Source: Plicaturopsis crispa FD-325 SS-3 | Lineage: Eukaryota > Basidiomycota > Agaricomycetes > Amylocorticiales > Amylocorticiaceae | DNA length: 64,000 nt | Assembly (NCBI GenBank): GCA_000827205.1 | Contig: KN832565.1 | Span: 561,656-625,655, forward strand | Direction: 5' to 3' | Notes under the pieces: generated by a model | Seen by the model: the letters and a program-made list of their open reading frames with translations, nothing else | Told to the model about the DNA's origin: nothing | Database searches by the model: none | Shown: piece by piece, positions 56,913 through 64,000 of the stretch | Layout of the letters: each line of letters begins with the position of its first letter | Numbering within the stretch: position 1 is the stretch's first letter | Program-made: the position numbers and the translations under genes

Positions 56913-58007
56913 ATGACATTCAAATCTTTCGCTGTCTTTGGCGCCGGCCACATCGGTGGCCCCATCATCCAGGTAAGTTTGGCCCTCTGCACGAGATGCT
57001 CACGATAATCTGACAAGTGCGCGCATCGTAACAGGCGCTCGCCAAACTGGAGGGGATCTCCGTCCTCGTCGTCCTCCGCACGGGCGGCGCAGCCCGCACT
57101 CTGCCCAGCGGCGTCAAAACCGCCACTGTGGACTACGCAGACAAGGCCGCGCTCGTCGCGCTGTTCAAGGAGCACGCAGTCGAGGTCGTCATCTCGGCGG
57201 TCGGGTTCCCGGCGCTCGAATGGCAGAAGGACCTCGCGGCGGCGGCCAAAGAGGCGGGCGTGTCGCTGTTCGCGCCATCGGAGTTTGGGTTGCCCAGCGA
57301 GGGCTGGACGGAGAATTCCGCCCTGAAGACGAAGAGCGACGTTATCGGTCAGTTGCCTCCGAGTCGCTCACGCTAGTCCTTGCCTTACTGAGGAGAATAT
57401 CTACAGAGTACGCAAGGTCCATCGGACTGCCATATGTCCTATACTATGTGAGAACCACACCCTTCGCATATGACGACAGCCCGCTGACGTTATCACGCAC
57501 AGACTGGGATGTTCTCCGAATACCTGCCCTTCCTCTCTGCTATAGAGGAGAGCGGTAAATACTACATCGTCGGGAAAGGCGACACGCCCCTCACCTTCAC
57601 CGCAATAGCAGACATCAGCGGTACGTCGTCCTGCACTTCTCCAGAAATCTGACGCGCCTCACACGCAGCATTCACGTCTCACAGGCTTCGTCGCGTACAC
57701 CCTCACGCAGCTCCCCCTATCCCAGCTCGCGAACGCCACGCTGCGCATCGAGGGCACGCACACGACGCTGCGCGACGCCGCGGCGCTGTACGGTGGGAAG
57801 TACCCCGTTGTGCACGTCGATGCGGTGCCAGGCGACGTCCCCGCGGCGGACATCCGGACGCTTCTGCAGCAGCTCATTACCCAGGGCGCGGCGAGCGCTG
57901 CGTATGACCCGAGGACCGGGAAGGATGGCGCGGAGAAGGCGGACAGCGCGAATGGGCTGTGGGAGGGCCATGTGTGGGAGGATTTGAAGACCACGCTCAG
58001 GCTGTAG
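56913..58007 (+). CDS. NmrA-like family protein 5 (subgroup B)
   Basis: Five exons (56913-56972, 57035-57347, 57407-57447, 57503-57620, 57685-58007) give 284 residues. FGAGHIGGPIIQ, SVLVVLRTGGAARTLP, VDYADKAALVALFKEHAVEV, LFAPSEFGLPSEGW, EYARSIGLPYVLYY, KYYIVGKGDTPLTF, and GFVAYTLTQLPLSQLANATLRIEG. The end ADSANGLWEGHVWEDLK marks subgroup B. Two loop changes against the family (VPSEFG to APSEFG; RYY to LYY) may affect substrate choice. It is the first gene after the phosphatase. NAD(P)(H) binding is expected from the glycine motif; the function is unknown. Confidence 0.9.
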
Positions 58008-58500
58008 GGATGTAGAATTTGTGAGTGCGCAGTCGTGTTTCTGGACGACTGGAAATTGATTGAGCATTTTTGACGGGAAGGTGATAGTATATACGTGTCA
58101 ACTCAATTTCACGCCTGCAGCTCAAAACAATGTATTCGATTTTGACGAGCTCGCAACAAACCTAAGACCATGAAAAGGCTAGTAGCTCGATGGTCAGGTC
58201 TATAGCTGTAGATAGACATGCTTGTGAGTACCTTCAAAGTACCTTGCTTCCTTGCTTAGCGATACTCAGTCAGATTATTTGTAATGGTCTCCGAGCCTCG
58301 GAATACTTATAGTCATCAGATTTTAACGATAAGAGCTCACAGCAGAAGCATCCAAGGTGAGTAGTCGCAAGTAATCCTATGCGTATATCCCACTGGCAGT
58401 GGCAAACTTTTCCTTCTCCCAGCAGAAACTGACATTCTGACGAACGCCACTGACCTACAGTTAACTAGTTAACTGCTTACCAACGTTGTGTGCACAAAAC
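58008..58500. other. Intergenic; promoter of NmrA-6 with 18-bp palindrome
   Basis: No gene. A perfect palindrome at 58458-58475 lies 26 bp before the NmrA-6 start codon. Confidence 0.45.
58458..58475. promoter_or_regulatory. Perfect 18-bp palindrome CAGTTAACTAGTTAACTG
   Basis: Identical to its own reverse complement, no loop, 25-43 bp before the NmrA-6 ATG. It could be a dimer-binding site in the leader or core promoter. No other copy in the window. Confidence 0.5.
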
Positions 58501-59610
58501 ATGACCGTGACATTCAAATCTTTTGGCGTCTTTGGTGCCGGAAATATCGGTAGTGCGATTATACAAGCAAGTCGTCTCTACACTAGCAGGCTGCAGTTAA
58601 CCAGAACGCTGACACCTATATCTTTGGACACAGGCACTCGCTGCCCAAGATGAGATCTCCGTCCTGGTCGTCCTCCGCGCAGGCGGCAAAGCTCACACAC
58701 TGCCCAGCGGTGTCAAATCTGCTACCGTAGACTATGCAGACAACGCAGCGCTCGTCGCGTTGTTCAAAGAACACGCCGTCGAGGTCGTCATCTCTGCGGT
58801 CGGGTTTCCGGCAATCGCGTGGCAGAAGGACCTCGCTGCGGCTGCTAAAGAGGCGGGCGTTTCTTTGTTTGTGCCGTCGGAGTTTGGGATGCCCTCTGAG
58901 GGCTGGAAAGACAACGGTGTCCTCTCGGTTAAGAGCGATGTTATCGGTGAGGTTTTGGCTTACCCGACTCGGAGTGCTAGAATCATAACTGAGAAAGCTA
59001 TCCACAGATTATGTGAGGTCCATCGGACTGCCATTCACGCTCTACTATGCAAGCACAGTGACCCCCGTATACCTAGTCGGTAATTGCTAACGGTACTATG
59101 TGCAGACCGGGATGTTCGCGGAATATCTGCCCTTTTTCGGTGCCATAGAGACGGGTAAATTCTACATCGTCGGAAAAGGCGAGACGCCCCTCACGTTTAC
59201 GGCCATATCAGACATCGGAGGTACGCCTCAGTGACTCCCTTAACACTCCAACCCATCTCACACGCAGCAATCCATACTGTTTTGCAGGCTTCGTCGCGCA
59301 CACCCTCACGCACCTCGCCCCGTCCCAGTTAGCGAACGCCACGCTCCGCATCGAGGGCACGCGCACGACGCTGCTCGAAGCCGCCACGCTCTACGGCGGG
59401 AAGTACCCCGTCATGCACGTCGATGCGTTTCCCAGCGACGTCCCGTCGGCCGAGGTCAGGACATGGGGCCAGAAGCAGATCGAGCAGGGCGCAGCGAGCT
59501 CGGGGTTTGACCCGAGGATCGGGAAGGAGGGCGCGGAGAGGGCGGACAGCGCGAATGGGTTGTGGGAGGGCCATGTGTGGAAGGATTTGAAGACTGCGGT
59601 TGGGCTGTAG
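58501..59610 (+). CDS. NmrA-like family protein 6 (subgroup B)
   Basis: Five exons (58501-58566, 58634-58946, 59008-59048, 59106-59220, 59288-59610) give 285 residues. FGAGNIGSAIIQ, SVLVVLRAGGKAHTLP, VDYADNAALVALFKEHAVEV, LFVPSEFGMPSEGW, DYVRSIGLPFTLYY, GKFYIVGKGETPLTFTAISDIGG and LANATLRIEGTRTTL. It is most like gene 5. Introns 1 and 3 both have GC donors (gcaagt after 58566; gcaagc after 59048), where genes 2-5 have GT. Placing the borders elsewhere would break the frame shared by all copies. It should bind NAD(P)(H); no substrate can be named. Confidence 0.9.
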
Positions 59611-60033
59611 GATTGGTCCTGTGATTGTGAGTGTGTGAGCACGTGTAATGGCGATGTTTCAGGACAACCTCGTTAATCATTTGTCTAGGATGAGATGATT
59701 GTAGGTCCGCGTCGAATGGGCCTTACACGCTATACTAGTCGTGCAGATTACCTGGAGCAAATTGGATTGACGTTTCCTCGCTACTACGTTTCTCTTCAAG
59801 CAGGTCCAGCCAACTGTGGGCTTTCCAGCTTCGCCTCCAGACATCAGTCCATATCACATCAATATCACGACACCATGGTCCTCGGTACCGTAAAGCTTCA
59901 AAAGCTTTAACTGCCCGAGGTTCCGACAATGACTCGTCGACATGATTTTACTTGAGGGGACACATATATACAGCAGACAACTAGATCTCACGGTAACGTC
60001 CTCCTTCTCCCACCGAAACAGTGTCCGCAACAA
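59611..60033. other. Intergenic with NmrA relic
   Basis: Contains the solitary exon described at 59747-59787 and the promoter of NmrA-7 (TATA-like ACATATATAC near 59960). Confidence 0.5.
59747..59787 (+). pseudogene. Solitary NmrA exon 3 (relic of a lost array member)
   Basis: A 41-bp block preceded by GCAG and followed by GTTTCT encodes DYLEQIGLTFPRYY, clearly the third exon of an NmrA-like gene (compare EYLKEIGLPFVRYY in gene 7). Its length equals that of exon 3 in genes 2-7. About 50 bp upstream, GATGAGATGATTG resembles the end of exon 2 (GATGAGGTTGTTG in gene 3). Exons 1, 4 and 5 are not recognisable, so this is the remains of a ninth copy. Confidence 0.75.
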
Positions 60034-61175
60034 ATGGCAGCGTACAAATCGTTCGCTGTCTTTGGCGCAGGGAACGTCGGGGCATACATCATCCAGGCAA
60101 GTACACCCACCGCACTCATATGTCATTGTCACCGATAATTACCACTGAACGGCCAATCACTTACTCTGCCAGTCCCTCGCCGCCCAACCAAACGCCTCCA
60201 CCCTCGTCGTCCTCCGCGCCGGCTCCACCACCCCCCGCCCCCCACTCCCCTCCAACGTCACCTCCGCCACCGTCGACTACTCCTCCAGCACCGCGCTCAC
60301 CTCTGTCCTCCGCGCGCATGCCATCGAGGTGGTCGTCTCCGCAGTCGGCCAGGCCGGGCTCGCGTGGCAGATGGAGCTCGCGCGCGCGGCGCAGGCGGCG
60401 GGGGTGAAGCTGTTCGTGCCGTCTGAGTATGGGATGCCCAGCGAGGGGTGGACGGCGGGGCTGATTGCGGAGAAGCCTGTTGTCGTTGGTGCGTCGCGTG
60501 TGTGTCGATGGCTCGTCAGCTGAGCAGGGAGAGGTGCAGAGTATTTGAAAGAGATTGGGTTGCCGTTTGTTCGCTACTACGTGCGTATGCTGCCTGCACC
60601 CACGTTCGTCCGGAGAATGATGACCTGATGCTACTTATCGCGCAGAACGGCCTGTGGTCCGAGTTCCTGCCCTGGATCGCCGCCGTAAAAGAGACGGGGA
60701 AGTTCAATATCATCGGCAAGGGCGAGACGCCCGTGTCCTTCACCTCCCTCTCAGACGTCGGAGGTAACCCATCTCACTCACCTCCATCTCATCCCATCCC
60801 CCTTTATCGTTGTTGCGCTGTCTGACGCCCAAATCGATATACGTAGGCTTCGTCGCGCACACGCTCACGCACCTCCCGCCACCGCGTCTCGCGAACGCGA
60901 CATTCCGCATCGAGGGCGAGCGCGCGACGCTGCTCGAGGCCGCCGCGCTCTTCCGCGGGACGTACCCCGTCGCGCACGTCACCTCTCTGCCCTCCAACAT
61001 TCATGTGCACGAGGAGATCACAGAGCTGCTGAAGCTGATGGAGGCGGGCATGGCGAGCTCCGCGTGGGTGGCGAGTCTGGGACGGGAGGGGGACGAGCGG
61101 GGGGATAGCGCGAATGGGCTGTGGGAGGGGCATGTGTGGAAGGATCTGAAGACGTCTCTTGGACTCAGAGTCTGA
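60034..61175 (+). CDS. NmrA-like family protein 7 (subgroup B)
   Basis: Five exons (60034-60096, 60173-60488, 60540-60580, 60646-60763, 60847-61175) give 288 residues. FGAGNVGAYIIQ, TLVVLRAGSTTPRPPLP, VVVSAVGQAGLAWQMEL, LFVPSEYGMPSEGW (Tyr for Phe), EYLKEIGLPFVRYY, GKFNIIGKGETPVSFTSLSDVGG and FVAHTLTHLPPPRLANATFRIEG. It ends with two extra residues after the usual SLGL. Intron 1 has a GC donor (gcaagt after 60096). Exon 2 is very GC-rich in its first half with a run of Pro/Ser codons. A reductase-like or regulatory NAD(P)-binding role is inferred from the family. Confidence 0.9.
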
Positions 61176-61275
61176 ATACCTACATATGCACTACCTCCTT
61201 CGTTGTAAAATGACGCACGCAATTCGCGCAGATGTCTATCGATAAATATGGGGACACTCACGAGCGACTACAACA

Positions 61276-62468
61276 CTACACCCCAAGCACACTCCCCAAA
61301 TCCTTCCACACATGCCCCTCCCACAGCGCATTCGCGCTATCCCCCTTCTCCGCGCCCTCCCGCCCCTCCGCGGGCACCCACGCAGTGCTCACAGCGCCCT
61401 GCTCGATGAGCACTTGCAGCGCCGTGCGGGCCTCTGCGTCCCACACCGTGTGCGCGTCTGCGTCCCACACCTTCGTATTGCCTACCCCACCCACCGCCCC
61501 GGAGATCTCGTCGCCTACCCCGCCCGGGATCGCGTCGACGTGCACCACGGGATACCTCCCCCCAAAAAGCTTCGCCGCCTCGCGCAGCGTGGTGCGCGTC
61601 CCCTGGATGTGGAATGTCGCGTTGTGCAGCTGGGCGGGCGGCAGGTGTGTTAGCGTGTACGCGACGAAGCCTATAAAGTGTGTGAGGTGCGTTTTCAGTA
61701 AGTGTCGGAAGGTGAGGAAAGGCAATGGAGCAAGGGAAAGGAAAAAGACGGACCTCCGACGTCCAAGAGGGAGGTGGTGGTGAACGGCGTCTCGCCCTTC
61801 CCGACGATGTTGTACTTCCCCGTCTCCTTCGTCGCAACCGCGTATTCTAGGAACTCGGACCACAAACCGGTCTGCCCGCCTCGTCAGTCCTTACGCGCCA
61901 CCTTACACATGGATGGGGATGGCTCACATAGTACCGCGCATACGGCAACTCTATCTCCCTCAGATACTCTGCCCAACCACTAAATCAGCTCAAATCACAC
62001 TGCCAGGCCGAGCACGCGCGGCTTACCGATGACATCCCCCTTCCGCCCCACATACGCAGCCGTCTGGCCCTCGCTCGGCATCCCGAACTCGCTCGGCACG
62101 AATAGCCGCACCGTGCCCGCGTCCTTCGCCGCGCGCGCGAGCTCCTTCTGCCACTGCAGCCCGCCGTTCCCGACGAGCGAGACGACTACCTGGATGGCGT
62201 GGGTAAGGAGGAGGGAGGTGAGCGCAGCGCTGTCTGTGTAGTCGACAGTAGCGGCCTTTGCGCCGGGGGGGATTGGGCGAGGGGTGCCGCCGGTGCGGAG
62301 GACGACGAGGACGGAGGTGCCTGGGGTGGCTGTTAGGGCCTGTGGTGGATTGGAAAGAGAGGTTAGCGGTAGGACGGTGTAGGTAGGTGCTGGGGGGATG
62401 CGTACCTCGATAACGGGCGTAGCGACGTTTCCGGCACCGAATATGGCGAACGACTTGTAGCCGGACAT
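61276..62468 (-). CDS. NmrA-like family protein 8 (subgroup B, inverted)
   Basis: Five exons on the same plan, about 305 residues, on the opposite strand to genes 2-7; only the first exon end was checked. Motifs: FGAGNVATPVIE, SVLVVLRTGGTPRPIP, VDYTDSAALTSLLLTHAIQV, LFVPSEFGMPSEGQ, EYLREIELPYARYY, GKYNIVGKGETPFTTTSLLDVGG and FVAYTLTHLPPAQLHNATFHIQG. It has an insertion of about 20 residues after HVDAIPGGV, including an 8-residue tandem duplication (WDADAHTV, WDAEARTA). Its tail ADSANALWEGHVWKDL-like (GDSANALWEGHVWKD) fits subgroup B. It is convergent with gene 7; the stops are 100 bp apart. Confidence 0.88.
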
Positions 62469-63409
62469 TTCTGTTGTGGGGGGAGGGGGTACGTTGGATA
62501 GCGAGACGAACCTCCAGAAGGGTCTATCCTTTATATGCGCTAGACGTGGAGAGGATCAGTCAGCTAGTGGGCATCCGTGGAACGGTTTACCTGTTAACTT
62601 ACGAGCCTGCCGCGGTGCGAAGTATCGAATATGGTAAAGCTGGGCGAGCGGTGTCAGGGTGACCATACTGCGTCAAGCATGGACCATGGTGGTTTCGACC
62701 AAGATTTGGCCGCTGGTACGAGCGGCCGCCGGACGGGGGTAGATCAGCCGGGGATGCTCCAATTCGTCTTTGTCGGTCTTGCATCCCTTCGGGTGGACAG
62801 AGTGATATGCAGGATAGCGCCAATGCCCGCACGGTATGTCCGCGGTAGATATCTGAATCAGCACGTCCAGAGGCCAACCCAAGCGAATCGCGTCGTGCAG
62901 TGAGTAGCTTCAGCGTGCTTGAACCGACCTAACTCCTCGTAGTCCTACCTACCGGTGTGGCACCGCTATGAGAGTTGGAGGAAGGCAAGCAGACCTCGTA
63001 CCGCACAGACTCGTTGACTTGAACATCATGACGAGGATCTGGTTAGTACTGGCGGTCCATGGAAATCGCGGTTTCGACCCGATATCCGTTGAGTCGACAC
63101 AGATACGCAGTGTATGTACATGAACCTGGGTTCTGCATAGACGACAGGCAAACGCAGAAACTTGTCGACGGAAACAAAGTCTTGCAGATCTCATCGCGTG
63201 GCCATCACGTAATCAACCCCGCACTTCTTCACCCTGACGTCGACATTGAGCAGCGTCGATCCTCTTTCCCTCCCGTCCCCAAAAGCGCGACGTCATCCTG
63301 CAGTAAAGCATAAGTATAATCCATGAACTCAACCGCACTCGTCGTCTTTTCTTTCCACCCACATTTCCATCCTCATTTCCAACCACAACCTCCGTAAATC
63401 CAATCCAAC
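62469..63409. other. Intergenic
   Basis: 941 bp upstream of both NmrA-8 (minus) and the LEA-like gene (plus). A TATA-like CATATAAAG (read on the minus strand, near 62535) lies about 65 bp before NmrA-8. No gene recognised. Confidence 0.45.
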
Positions 63410-63942
63410 ATGTTCCGCACACTGACCGCACGCGCATCGACTCAGGCGCGTTCCGCCATTCCCTACCGCGCGGCAGCGCTCCACTCGACGCCCGTAGCGC
63501 AGAAAACGATCACGGAGAAGGCTGCTGAGGTCGCTGACACCGTACGCATCCCTTCCAGCCGTCACCGCGTTCTTCCAGATACTAATAATATTCGACGAAC
63601 GAGTAGGTGAACAAAAAAGTCGGCCAAGGCCTCTCCTCCGCGCTCGAGACCGGCGAGAAAGCAGCCGACAAGACTAAAGGCGCTGTCGGTGCGTACTCCT
63701 CCCTCCCGTTGTGCGCGTTCTGTCTAACACACGAATAATAGGGTCTGCGACGGAGGAGACGAAGAAGAAGGCGCACCAGGCGGGGCAGAAGTCTAACCAG
63801 GTCAGTCCTCCTTCCTTCCGCCTCTTGGGGTGAAAGATCTGGAGGAGATTTATGTCTGACGTGCGACGTGTGCTGTGATGTGCAGGCTGTGGCTGGCGCG
63901 AGGGAAGGCGCGGACGACTTCAAGAGGGAGGTGAAGAAGTAA
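63410..63942 (+). CDS. Small LEA-like, probably mitochondrial protein
   Basis: Four exons give 109 residues. The N terminus (MFRTLTARASTQARSAIPYR) is basic, Ser/Thr/Ala-rich and without acidic residues, a likely mitochondrial presequence. The rest is a hydrophilic, Lys/Ala/Glu-rich amphipathic helix in LEA-type repeats: TITEKAAEVADTV, SALETGEKAADKTKGAVG, SATEETKKKAHQAGQKSNQAVAGAREGADDFKREVKK. Such proteins protect membranes and enzymes during drying or heat. There are no cysteines and no folded domain. The introns keep phase and all lie in the helical part. Confidence 0.8.
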
Positions 63943-64000
63943 ACGTGCATGCGGCATGGACATGAACTTTCTGCGATGGCGTTTTTGTAATTATGTTTTG

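Noticed and set aside
63060-63090. Sequence GGTTTCGACCCG resembling a tRNA T-loop
   Set aside because: No matching acceptor or anticodon stems around it.
26162-63409. A retroelement or secondary-metabolite cluster in the accessory region
   Set aside because: No reverse transcriptase, integrase, gag, polyketide synthase, NRPS or terpene cyclase sequence was seen; only two small DNA transposons were found.

Overview
This is a compact eukaryotic nuclear sequence, almost certainly from a filamentous basidiomycete, probably an Agaricomycete (mushroom or polypore). Genes are dense, introns are many and short (about 45-120 bp, GT-AG with a visible share of GC-AG), and the gene content is typically fungal: an RNA-dependent RNA polymerase, an HMG-box regulator with a C-terminal Tyr/Pro-rich tail, a seven-helix fungal membrane protein, F-box/LRR and BTB proteins, a fungal-style PARP and large NmrA-like families. 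The species cannot be named from the sequence. Nearly all gene models below were spliced by hand; phases were checked base by base except in Ku80 and the internal exons of NmrA-1 and NmrA-8.

Layout. 1-1.6 kb: no supported gene. 1.6-13.6 kb: BTB protein, F-box protein, class-1A dihydroorotate dehydrogenase, TRAPP subunit Trs31/TRAPPC5 head to head with a small SET-domain methyltransferase (81 bp between start codons), and an HMG-box factor with a repeat-bearing upstream region. 13.6-26.2 kb: a 20-exon PARP, the spliceosomal protein MFAP1 with an added zinc knuckle and RS tail, an RdRP of the RNA-silencing type, and an FAD oxidoreductase. 26.9-27.8 and 43.6-44.5 kb: two close paralogues of a secreted NucA/NucB-type nuclease with identical exon lengths. 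28.0-29.1 kb: a 1,094-bp non-autonomous DNA transposon with perfect 41-bp terminal inverted repeats and an 8-bp target duplication. 29.9-43 kb: seven-helix membrane protein, phosphosulfolactate-synthase-like (ComA/HSA32) protein, NmrA-like gene 1, SNF2/STH1 chromatin remodeller and Ku80. 44.8-62.5 kb: one unrecognised protein and seven more NmrA-like genes, interrupted by a tyrosine phosphatase. 63.4-63.9 kb: a small LEA-like, probably mitochondrial protein.

The most striking feature is the array of eight NmrA-like Rossmann oxidoreductase-type genes, in two sequence subgroups (genes 1-4 and 5-8). They share intron positions, including an invariant 41-bp third exon where coordinates were checked, and a solitary copy of that exon survives at 59.75 kb as a relic. 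A 347-bp miniature transposon has landed exactly on the stop codon of NmrA gene 3; its 8-bp target duplication contains the TAG, so the protein is preserved. Three array genes share a promoter block. Six GC-AG introns occur in the window, three of them in the array, where paralogues show the GT form at the same place. The tyrosine phosphatase carries an insertion of about 350 residues inside its catalytic domain, and its promoter has a perfect CRE.

Several genes concern genome maintenance or silencing (PARP, Ku80, SNF2, SET, RdRP), but they are spread among housekeeping genes and nothing shows that they work as one unit.
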